A DNA stretch of 64,000 nt from Allacma fusca (lineage: Eukaryota; Arthropoda; Collembola; Symphypleona; Sminthuridae). Location: NCBI GenBank assembly GCA_947179485.1, contig OX359246.1, positions 32,922,001 to 32,986,000 on the forward strand, written 5' to 3'. Every line of letters begins with the position of its first letter. Position 1 is the stretch's first letter. Below are positions 12,071 to 25,570 of the stretch, in pieces. The position numbers and the translations under genes were made by a program. Under the pieces are notes generated by a model that ran no database searches, was not told the DNA's origin, and worked only from the letters and a program-made list of their open reading frames with translations.

Positions 12071-15000
12071 CTTGACGAGAGTTCATCCGACGTTTGACGC
12101 TGCCTGGTTTTGCACTGTCAGTAGAAAAGATCCTTGGAGGAAATCAGGCCCTTTGACATACTCCTGCTGTAAGCAGACGGAGCATTGAGACAGTCAAAGT
12201 CCCGGAGTAATTACTCTCGTATGGCTTCTGTAATTTAAGTTCCTACGGACTGAACGTCAAAGATAATTAAAAACTCACGCTTTCCCATCATGATCATACC
12301 TTTTGAGCTCGAGTGAGGTTGAAATGAAGAAATGGCACTCAGTCACATGATATTATTTTATGAGTCATCGTAGAGTCTTGTGATTCTCCTACGATATTCT
12401 GAGCTCAAAAACGGGTTCTCACAGGAACATTATAAGCCAAGGCTAGTACAAAAAAATAAAAAAGAGAAACTATACTACCCAGTCACAAGGTACACTTTTA
12501 CCATCAAATAAACCCAGCCTATTTTACATAACTCACATCTAACTTTCAAACTACCAATTGTTCACAATTGTGGGAAATTATTTACAAGTCTACTATATGA
12601 GCAGTGTTAAAATCTAATCCTCAACGAGGGTCTGGATGGAAAAACTAGTAAAATTCTTCCGGTTGTGATTTAATTAATTACCCAAATCAAATTCATCAAT
12701 CGGATTTAATTTCCCTAAATATTATTTTTTAAATCCGTCCAATTGGGCAGGAGTTTATTTTTCCTCCAAGGGATTTATGACATTCAAATGTGAAGCAATG
12801 AAAAACAAATTATAAATGCACTGTACAGTACACTATAAAGCTCCATCTCTTTGTACACGTGCCCTTAAAAGGGACTAATTTTTGATTTGCCACAATGACG
12901 AATGCTCTTAGAAGCAGAAAGAAAAAGAAAAATAATAAAATAAATAAATAACCCTCCCTGCCCAAGAGAGTCCCTAATAGCGAGAGTGGACTGTACACTA
13001 TAATTTTTCCATACAATAAGGAATCATCTGGAGAGATTGAGAAATATGAAATCTGTAATTTCCTGGAATTATTAATGTTCATATAATTCATGTTACTACT
13101 CTGGAAATTTCCTCCTCATTACAAAGTTCTCTGAAAATATCTGTAATAATTTCAGTTATTTCATAAATATTTATTTCCGGTGTTTATGGAACATTCAAGA
13201 CTCAATTATACTCTAATTTAAAAAAAAAAACTATTATTTTAAATTATATCTAACCCTCATTCAATTTGTTTGTAATAGTTTGACTTGCTTATAATTGACA
13301 GCCTCGTCAATCGATGATGAGATGGACAAGACAAAATTGACCTTAGCAATGAAACGCTGGGAAATGGACTTTTTTTTTTATGTTGCTATCTCTCTTGAAT
13401 TTACGTAAGGGCCATAAGGCAGGCTGAGGTTCCCTGGGGATAAAACTAGACGTACGTGGGTGGAAAAATTTCCCCCTGTTTCGACACTTGCTCATAAGTA
13501 TATGTTTAACAGCTCGTGTGTAATAATTATTACGCCAAGACATGATTCATATGAGAAGCCGCACATTACGGTTAATTTGGGAATTCCCAGTGGAGTGATA
13601 CAAATCTTGCCTGAACACACATGCACGAGTATGAGCTGATATTTCAAAATTGAGACGGGGAGAGAGCATTGATTACATACAGAATTAAATACGGATGATG
13701 GATGGGTTGTAATAATTGTGTGCGTCATTTATGTATGTCAAAAAGTGTGTGCTTGTGAAAATGTGTGGCCGGTGAACACGTCTTTATGTTTGATTGTATC
13801 TCAATTCATATGTATCTATCTATATATATATGGTAGCTATAAGTAGATATACAGAGACCCATTTTAATGTACATAATTACGCTCCAGGTAATTAATGACG
13901 GTTCTCATCAATGTAATTCTAATTAACTAAATGTAGATATAGACGTCGAGCTATTCCGGCCCCAATATACACCCTTTGAGTATCTACTGTCATCCTATAG
14001 TAATTTATTATGTATGTATTTTAAAGTAGATACGGCTCAGAGGATCTCTCTTTCTCTTCCTTCATTTCCGGATACTGACCTTTTTCCCCCAATCAAAAAT
14101 ACATACAAGCTCTACAAGATATGTACTGCTAATTGTAAGGCAGTGAAGCTTATAATAAAATATGAGACACAATACTAATCCTATGAGAGCTATTCTTAAC
14201 AAAATGAGAAAAAATCCCTGGATTGTGTGAACGAATTATTCTTTTCAAGACGTTATATTGGGATAGAGATTGAAAATTGAGAAGGAAAATGCTATCAAAG
14301 AATATCTCACTCATCCTATCATTTATGTACTTATTCTCTCATCCCCTGTAACAGTCACATTCACACACAGAGAGAGATTCCAGAGCGGTGTTACCAACCT
14401 TTTTGTCTGTTATGTATGGTCATTGTGGAAAAAAGGTCTGTAATTGAAATAATTATTCACGGGAATCGTCCTTACTCAATTGCTGACATTATAGGTTAAG
14501 TGCCTTGACCGGAATTCCCAGGCTAAACCTATGGGAGTGGTAAAATTGCTATATGCTCTAAAATTACGGAAGATATGCTTTGTTAAAGACCATCCATGAA
14601 ATTACATTGCCCTAAAAATATCTCTACCGGAACAAGGAGCAATTAACTGCTATGCAATGAGATAAACTCATTTTTTCCGGAAGCTCACTCTGTCAACCAG
14701 AGTTTAATGAGGGGCTCCACAGAGGTCGAATTCCTGATAATGAACTTCTTTTTCCTCAAAAGATTTCTCCTATCTGTCACAGACAAATTTTACATAAAAA
14801 TTTGACAGGCAAATATAGACGCTTTTAATATTATAATTTATTACAGTAAGAGGGAGGGGAATTGAACTTTCTGCCAAATATCTGTAAATACTTTGGCGTG
14901 CGTAAATATTCCTTGAGAGAAAGTGATCTTCCAAGGGGGGCTCAATCAGTGAGGGAAAATTGACTGGGCTCTTTATTTAATATTTCTTCACAAGAGTACA

Positions 15001-16710
15001 TATAATTACGTAATATGTACATGTAAAGTTATGTCATACATTTATATAATAGAACATTCTTAATGGAATCGTGTCTCTGCAAATATTATGCTCCTCACAG
15101 TAACTACCAAATGCGAAAATAATTTACCTGTAGACATTCGCAAATATGAAATAGTCCCATATTCCAGGCTAGGTGTCAAAAACAATCAGTCAGAGCCAGG
15201 AATGCCAATGAGTGGATGATACTACTCTAGATTAGTCCCCAATAAAGAAGCATAATACAAATAATTAATTACATACCTACGTTCTCCACCCAAGTCACAA
15301 GATCCAACAATAATACCCAAGACTCATAAAGTTTAAATACTGATAAATCCACATGCCTGGGAACCACCTTCCAACCTAAGGAGTCAAATCCCGTCAAGGA
15401 ATGAGTCTGAAAAAAAACAAATGTTTCCCATCACGTGAAATGTTATTACTCACACTGTAAAACTCTTCCTAACTGACGTTCCCTGACTGATGTACAGGAT
15501 GATGCATAAAATAAATCTCTCCCCTATTCACCCTCAGGATGAAATTCATGAGCAGTACTTACAAAAAATCACAGTCCCCCAGGAGGACGGGATACTTTGT
15601 AAAAGCATGGAGTACTGTTAAATACATGGAGTCACACGCTATTCTAGAAAAATTAGATTTGTTTTTTTTTTTAAATTTCCCAGTAATGTTTTAGGAGAAA
15701 GGAAAAACCACTTATGTAAGAAGATATAGAAGAAATGGTCATAATAATTTGGATTCTACTCCCCAATCAAACAATTAAACGTAGATGTTGAACATTCGAA
15801 GGGAAATTTGTTTCATCTCTTGAATGCTGTACTGTCGGATGGGAAATAATTATTATCCCAAAAAATATGGGGAAAATCAAAGGGGAAAATTTATACAAAG
15901 TAAATCAGTACATTTTATGGACCCTACGAGATCCAAGGAACAGAAGGAAGTGTGTAAACGCTATTGGTAGTAATTATGTATACGTCGTGAGTTTTAAACC
16001 TTGGGATAATTTTTTATTTGGACCATCAAGTAATAATAATATTGTATACTAGCACAAGACAAAAAGGGAGAGGGATTCCAGAGCCATCCTGTATCCCATA
16101 TATTATTGTGGGTAAACCAATTAGCACAAGAACAATCGGAAGTTAAAGGAAACTTCGAGAAACTGGATTTCTTCACAATTGTTATACGTCAGGATTTTGC
16201 AAAATAGTGTAACTTGTGAGGTTACTACGGAGGAATCATTGTAACCAGCAAATTACAATTCTGTGGACGATTATACTCCTCCTTATCATCATCATAAACT
16301 CACATTGCCATTTGAATTGTGCCTTACGAGGGGAAGGGATAGATAGATACATATTTGAGGGAAAAGTCCCAGCCGAGAACTCAACCACCAGATCCCAGTC
16401 AGTTTCACCCCAGAGCATTTCAATTTCTCTTGTTGTTGTAGATCGGGTCTGGGAAAGTCAGAGTGAACTCCTCTAATTTCAAAAGCAGGACCCTCAAACT
16501 CTCCTCCACATGTGGGAAGAGTATCTGAAGAGATTTTAGTCCGAGTTCTTCCCATGTTATAGAATTTTCTGCCCTGTCAAAATATTATTTTATTTTATTA
16601 ATCACATACTCTTGAGTGTCACTTATACCTCTTCCTTCTTTTTTTTCAATTCAATATTTTAACAATAATTGACAAACGTGCTACATTCCTCTCACACAAC
16701 AAATATAAAA
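12071..16710. other. Large intergenic region between divergent MAT gene A and acetyl-CoA synthetase 1
   Basis: About 4.6 kb, AT-rich, holding the 5' flanks of both genes. No long conserved open frame. Only one exon-like segment is worth naming, on the minus strand at about 15285-15408, and it is listed separately. Confidence 0.5.
15285..15409 (-). other. Possible orphan exon
   Basis: On the minus strand a strong acceptor (a run of T, then CAG) is followed by about 124 open bases and a consensus donor, G|GTATGT. The frame starting at the acceptor reads THSLTGFDSLGWKVVPRHVD and continues to WVENV, more complex in composition than its surroundings. I recognise no family and cannot join it to a neighbour. 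It could be a piece of an unmapped gene, a 5' exon, or chance. Confidence 0.25.
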
Positions 16711-19700
16711 ATGGCACTTAAACTCAACAAGGAAGACAACATCGGGGGTCAAGATAATCCGGTTAGCCGGTTACGAGAAATGGTTGAGTTTAAAAAAAAA
16801 ACAAATAAACAAATAAAAAAAATCCTTTTTAAATTTTGCTAATTACTGGAATAATTAAAGTGTTAATTTGTCCTGCTTTTAAATATTTTGGGTCATTTTT
16901 TGGTTTGTTTTCACAGGCATTCAAGCCTCCTAAAAGAATTGCTAATTATGCCTATGTCCAGTCAATGGATGACTACGAGGCAATGTATGAGTTATCTGTC
17001 AATGACCCGGAGAAATTTTGGGGGCAAATTGCAGAGGAGTTTTATTTTGAGAGGGATCAACCCGAGGGGGAGCCTTTCTTTCACTATAATTTTGACATCA
17101 CTCAAGGCCCCATTTGTTTTAATATGCTCAAGGGCGCCAAAACCAACGTCTGCTACAATGTCCTGGACTGGAACATCCAACGGAGAGGGATTGGCAAAAA
17201 TATTGCCATTCACTGGTATTTATAACACATACATACATAATTATGTCTTTCCTACATGCACAGTTCCATATTTTAAGACTTTTTATTTTATTTTCATTGT
17301 ATTTTGTGTTTTCATTGTATTTTTTCTTTTCATTGTATTTTGTGTTTTCATTGTAGTTTTTATTTTCATTGTATTTGGTATTTTCATTGTATTTGGTATT
17401 TTCATTGCAATTTATATTTTATAATTTATGTGCATTGAAATAGTCAATCAGACAATTCTATTGAGTCTCCCTATTTGTAGGACGCTCTTCACATTTAATT
17501 ACCATCACCGAAACCTTTGGCAGATCTAAGTCTTCCAAATTAAAGCCCAATTTTTCAATTTCAAAGATCTGAGATAGCAATAGCAACGAACATCCATACA
17601 TTATGTAACATTATGCATACAAATTTACTCTTGCCCCAAACACGGATTCTACTGTATACAAGCGCGTTTTTCTCTCTCCCTCACCTCATGAGCTTAGGAG
17701 TTCACATCAAAATATTTTCAGTTCTATTTGCTTCTAATATTTTCCCATGGATCGTGCAAGTCTTAAAATTTAATCGCAGGTCTTCCTCAAATTTCCAGTT
17801 TCTCTGTATGCATTTGTCCTCTTGGTATTGGCCTCAAGGTTATTTCTATTTGCTCCTTGTTAAAATTGCGTATGTAAATAGATAGTACAGTATTTGCCCT
17901 TCCCCTTCTGAGAGACCCGCTGGTAAGAGCAATGTTTTCCAGTGAGGCTGTTTTTATTGTAAGAGCACCTGAAAATTTTAAAACTTTAGTGCCCTAACTA
18001 GATTCTATAAAATTATAGGAAGTTACCCACCCTTGTGGTAAATCAGAGATTATTTAAATATTATTTGAGGGGAATGCTTTTGGAGAAAATTCTCTTAGAA
18101 AGAAGATGACTGTAAATATTCCTTCCTTTTTTATTAATTTTTATGTACAATATTACAGGGAGGGCAGTGAAACGGACGATCATTGGAGCATCACCTATGA
18201 TGAGTTACTAGTTGAAGTATGTAGATTCGCTAATGCTCTCAAGTCCCTCGGGGTCAAGAAAGGGGACCGAGTTGTGGTTTACATGCCGATGATAGCGGAG
18301 ATCACAATTACCATGTTGGCTTGCGCCAGGATTGGGGCAGTTCATTCGGTTGTGGTAAGAGAGGGATTTGAATATAGCTTCTTGTAAATAGTCAGGAGTT
18401 ATAAATCCTAATAAATAATTATTACTTGAGTATTATACTTAATTAAAAAATATATTTATTCACAGTTCGGAGGCTACTCAGCTGAGTCCTTGGCTGGAAG
18501 ATTAATAGATGCGAAGGCCGTGGTAGTGGTTACAGCGGATGGGGCATTTCGAGGGGATAAAGTCATACCATTGAAGGAGATTACGGATAAGGTGAGAGTT
18601 TCTTATGTAAATATGATATAATAGAAATATTTTATCCCTAAATTCTATATTATTCCCACAGTTTATTGAATTTGACAAAAGCTTTATTCCCTCAGATTCT
18701 TGACTAAAAAATTCCTAAGAGGGAGTACAAAAGCAATTAAAATTATTTTATATCATGCAAATCTCATATTATATGCTAATATTTATTTTAATATTACTCG
18801 TATTACTTGGTTTATAATTCGAGGACACGGGATGGATCTTCGTCCGTTAAGTCATTGATGGATTTGGTGAGGTCTAAAAAAACTTTTTTTCAATATTATA
18901 GGCTATTCAATTATGCCTCGAGCAGGGTCATAATGTGGAGCATTCGATCGTCGTGGAACATTTACCAAGGCTCAAGAAATATGAATTGATGGGGAAAAAG
19001 GTTTTATACTTTTACCATAAAAAAAAAATAATTCGCACAGGGCTGACACGATGCATGTACTTTCCTGTGCTTTACAAGAATTAAAGTCAAGCCTGCCAAT
19101 TTTATCAGGATTTGTTATTGTGTTCCAGAGCTGTATTCAAGGCCCATTGGATAAGTCATACCATGATATCATTGCTAATCAGTCGGACATATGTGTTCCG
19201 GAATGGGTGGATGCTGAGGATCCCCTTTTTATCCTGTACACAAGGTATAGATACGTCTATGACATGACCTTTTTCTGCGTCGTACACGGAACTGACGATA
19301 TGGATATGTGTCATGAGACTTTTGACTATCGTCTAAGAATTTAAATATAATCTTTGCAATTAAATTTATTTGTGCAACAGTGGCTCAACTGGGAAACCCA
19401 AAGGAGTTTTGCACACCACAGCGGGGTACATGATGTATGCGGCTTTAACATTCAAAATGGTCTTTGACTACAAGCCCGGGGATGTTTTCTGGTGCACGGC
19501 GGACATTGGCTGGATTACTGGTCATACCATGATGGTGTATGGACCACTTGCTAATGGGGCCACTGTTGTCCTCGTAATAATTTTTATAGTCTATAATTCT
19601 CTTGCTCATCTTGAAATATTTTGGGATATATTGGAGAAAAACCCCTGAAGATATTTACTTGAAATTGCCTTTAACACTCCAATTTCAATGATTTCCAGTA

Positions 19701-21637
19701 CGAAGGAACGCCACTGTACCCGTCCTACACTCGGCCTTGGACTGTCATCGAGAAATACAAGATCAGCCAGATTTTCACTGCCCCTACCGTCATTCGGAGT
19801 TTGATGAAGTTTCGGAACAGTCCGATGCTTCGGTTAGCTAACTTAACTACAATTGGGTTAACAATTTAAAATTAACATTCCCACTTCAGCAAATACTAAT
19901 ACAGTATGTAGGTCCACAGGGTTTGTCAATTTGAAGATTCTCCATGGTATGAAGGAGCAAATCCAGCTTAAAAGAAGGGCTTTGCCTCTAGTTGGATATC
20001 ATCTGACAATGAATATTTCTTGGAATTTTTTTTTTATTGAATGTTACATTTTACAAAACGGAAGTATTTCAATTCTTTTCAATGATTTCTTTTCTCGATT
20101 TGCTCGAAGGGCATTGTTGATTGTTAACCATGCTTGCTCATTAGATTGTTAACAACTAAATGCTCAAAATCATAACATTCAAATTGACCAATCCTAATAG
20201 TTATTACTGTTCCTCATGTGAGACACAAACTGAACTGCGCATGTATTCTTTGATTTCATAGGCATGATATCTCCTCTCTCAAGGTCCTTGGAACAGCTGG
20301 TGAGCGAAGTTTCCGATTAAATTAAAAGCTGCTTCAATAATTACAATAGTATAGATACATTATGTAGGAAATTATGAAGGAACAAAAAACTTGATTATAT
20401 TAGAAATTGGCTAAAAATAAAACAAATATTTTGGTATTTAAGGGGAACCCATTAACCCAGAGGCATGGCTATGGTATTTTCAAACCTTGGGGGGTACGAA
20501 ATGTCCAATTGTAGACACTTACTGGCAAACAGAAACAGGCGGACCTTGCATCACACCATTGCCAGGGGCCACGCCCACTAAACCCGGTTCAGCTGTAGGT
20601 TTATAGCATTTAAATAATAAATTTATTATTGGTGGATAATGCCTAGTCTTAAAACTATGTATGTATATTTACTTCAATATTTTAAAATTTGCAGACATTC
20701 CCATTTTTCGGAATAGTTCCAGAACTTTTGGATGAGGATGGTCATGTTGTTGAAGGTGAGGGGGAAGGATATTTAGTTTTCAAACAAGCCTGGCCCGGTA
20801 TGATGAGAACAGTTTATGGAGATCATGCACGTTTTGAAGAAACGTATTTCCGAAGATTCCCCGGTTATTACTATACCGGTGATGGTAAATCAAACTTTGA
20901 CAATTAAAACTCGAATTAAACTTCACAATTAGAAATGTATGTTTTTAGTCATTTGAAGAAATATTTCAAGTTGATTCTTTCTTGATTTCAGGGGCAAAAA
21001 GAGATAGCGATGGGTACATCTGGATCACGGGCAGAGTCGATGACATGCTCAACGTTTCTGGTCATTTACTTAGCACAGCACAAGTTGAGGCAGCCATTTT
21101 AGAACACAAATGTAAGGAACCATCCTAATAAATATGACATTAATATTGGTAAAATAACACAAAATATTTTTACTATAAAGTAATTGTATAATTACTTGAA
21201 CTGTGGTTTTATTCGTGCAATTAGGTGTATCGGAAGCTGCAGCAGTACCTATTGAGCATCCTGTAAAAGGAGAAGCACTCTACTGCTTCGTTGTTCTGAA
21301 TGAAGGCCTGGAAATGAATAAATCTATAATCGGAGAGATCAACGATAAAGGTTTGGGAAATTCATAGATAATGGCAAAGCTACTTTGAATTATTGGAACA
21401 AGTATGAAAATTTGCAAATCAATTTGATTGGTTTTATTTTTAGTGCGAGATAAAATAGGCCCCATTGCCACACCTGAGAAGATCCATTTGGCACAAGGCT
21501 TGCCCAAAACTAGATCGGGGAAAATTATGCGGAGAATCCTGCGTAAAATTGCAGCTGGCGAAACTGATTTCGGGGATATTTCTACTCTTGCTGATGAATC
21601 TGTCTTAGCTGCTCTTATAAAGCCCGCGAAGCAATAA
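16711..21637 (+). CDS. Acetyl-CoA synthetase 1 (ACSS2-like, AMP-forming)
   Basis: Fourteen exons: 16711-16782, 16917-17215, 18159-18354, 18466-18591, 18902-19000, 19129-19244, 19381-19573, 19699-19832, 20262-20299, 20443-20594, 20695-20884, 20992-21111, 21225-21350, 21444-21637. Together 2055 nt, 684 residues, close to the usual 650-700. The enzyme makes acetyl-CoA from acetate, ATP and CoA through acetyl-AMP. Visible motifs are the P-loop-like [12 protein letters not shown] (about 301-312), [10 protein letters not shown] in exon 10, TGDG in exon 11, [15 protein letters not shown] in exon 12, and the catalytic Lys (about 647) in [11 protein letters not shown]. No clear mitochondrial leader, so probably cytosolic. 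The donor after exon 5 (GTTTTA) is weak. An AATAAA overlaps the stop codon. It forms a divergent pair with MAT gene A. Confidence 0.92.
17277..17410. repeat. 18-bp tandem repeat in intron 2 of acetyl-CoA synthetase 1
   Basis: About eight imperfect copies of a unit like TTTTCATTGTATTTTGTG. T-rich and intronic; it causes a misleading open frame across the exon end. Confidence 0.75.
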
Positions 21638-22509
21638 ATATGAATGCACAGATTTTTAAATTGTTGCGTCATTATATTTAATATAATCTTAACATGTTCA
21701 AAACAACATATTTTCGGATGGTACTGATTTTGTTGTATCTCAAAAAAAAATCCAACATACCTATATACCGTTAGTAAGCTATGCGCTGGTTCGTTGATCT
21801 AATAGGGATACGATGTTTCTCATCAGAAGAAAATCCTCAAACCAATGTTGTGGCAGGTCTAAACATAACAGGATTAGCAATATTTTCATTTTGATCTTTA
21901 CTATTAATTTTAGGTTGACGCGAAAGTATGTATTTTATGCTATTTAATTTAACAATAATTATTCAGGAAGTGACTTAATAAACTATTTGAAAATTAATTT
22001 CATTAATGCTGAGACTCTTTCGTGAACTAGCCACATGAGTTAAGTATTTGTTTACAGTTGTAAGTAGTATTTGATGGGGACAATTTGCATGATTGTTAAA
22101 GGGAAAGGCTGCAGTTGGAGGAAATCTTAAATATCATCAAATCTTTCAACTATCACTATAGCCGCGAAGGGTCCCATGGAAATCGGAAGCAGCAATTAAT
22201 TTCAACAGCTAGCTAATCAAAGCGTTGTTGGGCGTGAGGAATTCAGGATGTCTAAAGGGTGTCATAATGTTTGTAGGGTTGGAAGTTGGAATTTACTAAG
22301 AAGAAAAAAACCAATTGGTTTGCAGTCAAAAACGTACGACTTCTCGGGTCTTAACTTGCGGATTGCGGATTTGGATGGGATTCAGTTTGAACTTCCAACC
22401 CACAGCAGCAATCCTAGTGATATTGGTGACGGAATAAAACAAGAAATGCAAATATGGGTTGTAGCTGTAGCTCCAGCATATGGGATACTTGAGCGACAGT
22501 TATAATAAA
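21638..22509. other. Intergenic region downstream of acetyl-CoA synthetase 1
   Basis: No gene or repeat recognised before the MAT remnant. Confidence 0.45.
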
Positions 22510-22886
22510 TTGAGACACATCCCTCAAATTCCAGTTACTTTGCTTGGCTGAAGTACAGACCCACTTATGACTGCGGGCTTTCTCATTTGGAACCACCCCT
22601 TCCAGATATTTTCGAAAGAGGTTACCTGCTGGTAACGCCAGAGGGCTATGTGGGGAATAGTTTCAGGAGTCTACCAATTTGGCGAAGATCCCTTTTCTTT
22701 GAAGTTCTTCTACAAAGGTGAGTACAGGGCCAAGGGATCCGGAAACCGTTACATTTTCAGCGGCGTTATTGCACGCTGCGTAAACATTGTCTGGACACTG
22801 ATTCTGTAAATCATTCCAAGACATTCCTACGGCTGCCATGGCTCCTTGTTCCAACCGTCCTTCATGCATGGCCCGACCTCTCATGT
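22510..22886 (-). pseudogene. Truncated MAT-domain pseudogene
   Basis: Nearly identical to bases 29345-29728 of MAT gene B exon 3. It keeps codons from about MRGRAMHEGR down to NWNLRDVS, but lacks the active-site GHSAGE part and the last 75 or so residues. A TGA replaces the Cys codon in VDSCNYSPHS, so the frame is broken just before the catalytic His. Its 5' side stops exactly at the outer edge of the large inverted-repeat element at 22885. The high similarity points to a recent copy of gene B rather than an old relic. Confidence 0.85.
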
Positions 22887-23191
22887 AATTTTAAATTTTT
22901 AAAATTTCTCGAATAATTACAGACTTTTTGTAATCCATATATCCCGTGTTTTCGAGCTATCGGGATGAAACAAATTCTCAAAAAACGATTTGCTAATTTC
23001 TGGGAGAATTCAGTATTTTTTGCCATTTGTCTTTATATGGGCTGGGGTGGGGGGGGGGGGTTCAGGTGTGTATTGTTTCTTGTAGCTTTATAATTGGAGC
23101 TGTTTAACTTTGAATTTTGCAGATGGGAATGCTCTTAATTCCTTTGGCTTGACAATACTTCCCACTAATCCGGTTTTCCTAGCGTCACTTG
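22885..23191 (+). repeat. Left terminal inverted repeat of the foldback element
   Basis: Inverted copy of 26262-26568 with only scattered differences. Shared landmarks are TTTCTCGAATAATTACAGACTTT, the G-run after TATATGGGCTGG, and CCGGTTTTCCT at the inner end. Confidence 0.85.
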
Positions 23192-23269
23192 TACTAATTC
23201 CAGTATATGTATTAGGTTAATATACATATATGTAAGAGCATTATATCCACTACAGGCCTCAATAGCAGG

Positions 23270-23770
23270 ATCCACCAGTCCCTACCTTTTTCAGTCCAAG
23301 TCAAAATCAGTCTTACGTTTCTGATCAGTCAGTCAGTCCTTAAGTCTGTTTGCCGTTTCCTATGAGTCTCAGTCAGTCACAGTCATTATAAGAGTCGCTG
23401 GAATCAGTCTCAGTCCCAGAGGGCAGCGTGTAATTTTCAAAAATACATACTTTTTGTAATTTTCTTGTGCTGCATTTCAATACGATTGATGACCTTTAAT
23501 CTGCTTTTGTAAAATACTACCAAAAACTCACATATTTTCAATGTAGATTTTTGCTCCGCTAGATACGGTATGTACGCTTTATGATTTTTCTTGATTCCTA
23601 CATTGGTTTAAGCGTTCGTCTCAGTCTCAGTCAGTCCCCTGAACCAGAAATAAGTCTAAGTCAGTCAAAGTCTTGAGCTGTAGTTAGATTTATCAGTCGC
23701 AGTCTCAGTCAGTCATCAGTCAGTCACTCAATGTTGCAGTCAGTACTTCAGCATCAGTCTAAGACTGGTC
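23270..23770. repeat. Degenerate CAGTC/TCAGTCAG simple-sequence region
   Basis: Many interspersed AGTCAGTC and CAGTCTCAGTC words, broken by unique sequence, inside the foldback element. Confidence 0.65.
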
Positions 23771-23939
23771 TATCCTGCTCAATAGTATACATTCTGCCTT
23801 AAAATAGCATGAGTATATGTAGTGGTTCTTGTTCCAGTCCACACCATAAATATATGTATGTGACTATCGAAGTATGCAGACGTATATAAACTGTTATGTC
23901 ATGTTTTCAATTATTATTCCTTCGAATTGACATAAAGAT

Positions 23940-24375
23940 TGTTCGAAGTTTTTATATTGCTATTTTATCTTTCATACGCCGTGCAGCTGAAATAAATAGT
24001 TGAGTAGGAATACATACGTGCATATTTCTATTCACAGCATTTCTCATAGACTTGCAAAGAGCGAGTGCTTTTTAGAATGCAAAATACACATATAGAAGGT
24101 TAGCCTAGTTCAAGAACTATGTAGGTCGAATGTCCAATTGTCCCATCCTTTGTTGGAGTCAAAGTAAAATTACTCCATTATTTCATATTGCCCTACTAAA
24201 TTACACTTCCGGTACACGTAAATTTGTATTGCTATTTTATTTTGTGTAGAGCAAAATTTTACAATTCGTAGCGAAAATTCTATGGATCTCTGAAACCCGA
24301 TTATAATGATAAGTTACAAGTAATTATAACGTACACAATTATTGGAGATTGCTCCGAAATGTCAGGGTTGGATTA
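23940..24375 (+). repeat. Dispersed repeat X, copy 1
   Basis: Diverged direct copy of about 31460-32056. Shared words include ATGTCCAATTGTCCCATCCTT, CTATTTTATTTTGTGTAGAGCA-like, CGTAGCGAAA and GATTGCTCCGAAAT. Lies inside the foldback element; unclassified. Confidence 0.65.
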
Positions 24376-24629
24376 AGTTTCCAAAACTTTGACTTAAATT
24401 GATGGACCCGATTAATAGAATCAAATCCTCCACTGGTTTTAACATATATGTCGAGGAAAGTGACCAATTGGAGTCGCAATGTCAAATTATGTTCATGAGC
24501 ATACACACTTCCCTGGTTGTAGCATATGTGAGCGGAAATTCGTAAGTCAGTTATAGTTACAACCAGACATGTGTAACCTCGTGTAGGATTCCCATAAGCG
24601 ACGTCCCGGGATGACCCCTTACATATATG

Positions 24630-24950
24630 TATATTATACTAATACATATACTGGAATTATTGAAAGAGTAGGTTATGGGTATACCATTAAATCCTAACTC
24701 CTGGAGTATTTACTTATGTAATTATTGAGAAATTGTAAATAATTGGAAATCGTGCTGATGGAAGGAATGATTATGAATAAACGATTGATTGTGATTTTCT
24801 ATTAATCCGAAGACTAATTACTTTTATGTAATAATCGAAATCAAAAGGAAAAGGAAATGAAGATTAACAACTAAAAATAGGTGTTAATGGAATGACTCTC
24901 AGTTATTCACTTAAGAGTCTGGAAGAATCTTAAACTTAACAAGTGGCTAC
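24630..24950 (+). repeat. Dispersed repeat Z, copy 1 (inverted copy at 28005-28320)
   Basis: The segment from AAAGAGTAGGTTATG to ACTTAACAAG is matched in reverse complement at 28005-28320, with landmarks ATTAATCCGAAGACTAATTA and GACTCTCAGTTATTCACT. Unclassified repeat. Confidence 0.7.
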
Positions 24951-25284
24951 TTGAGCCTATTTTTACAATCTTAAGTCTAGACGTTACATCATAATGGATG
25001 TAACCGGACGTTGACATTTGTCGGCTTGAGCCGGTGGGAAGTGCTTACATTGCACCTTTACAATAAAGTGTTTGAGTTACTTTGAACTGACTTAACCTAT
25101 GGTTGTGTCATCACAACTTAATTATTTATTCATGTGGGAACTTAACTAATTTGTGTAATTTCTATATACATACCTTACATTATTACAAGTGACCAGGGAT
25201 GTCAACGATTAATAATCACGATTAATGATTAACGATTAATGATTACTAATTATTAATCATCAATCGTTAATTTAGTAAGCTTGG

Positions 25285-25570
25285 ATTGTTTGAAATAATC
25301 ATCAATTGTAATCATCAATTAACCTTTTTGCAAAAATCAATCATCAATTGTAATCATCAATTAACCTTTTTCAAAAATCAATCATCAAATGTAATCATCA
25401 ATTAACCTTTTTCAAAAATCAATCGTCAATTGTAATCATCAATTTACCGTTTTCAAAAATCAATTATCAATTGTAATAATCAATTAGCCGTTTTCAAAAA
25501 TCAATTATCAATTGTAATAATCAATTAGCCGTTTTCAAAAATCAATTATCAATTGTAATCATCAATTATC
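25285..25570. repeat. Minisatellite, about 42-bp unit, in the hAT-type element
   Basis: Six to seven units of the form AATCAATCATCAATTGTAAT then CATCAATTAACCTTTTTCAA. Units are 85-95% alike by eye. Confidence 0.85.

Noticed and set aside
16888-17424. Open frame of 178 codons overlapping acetyl-CoA synthetase 1
   Set aside because: Different frame from the conserved exon and extended by the T-rich 18-bp repeat into FIVF-type low complexity.
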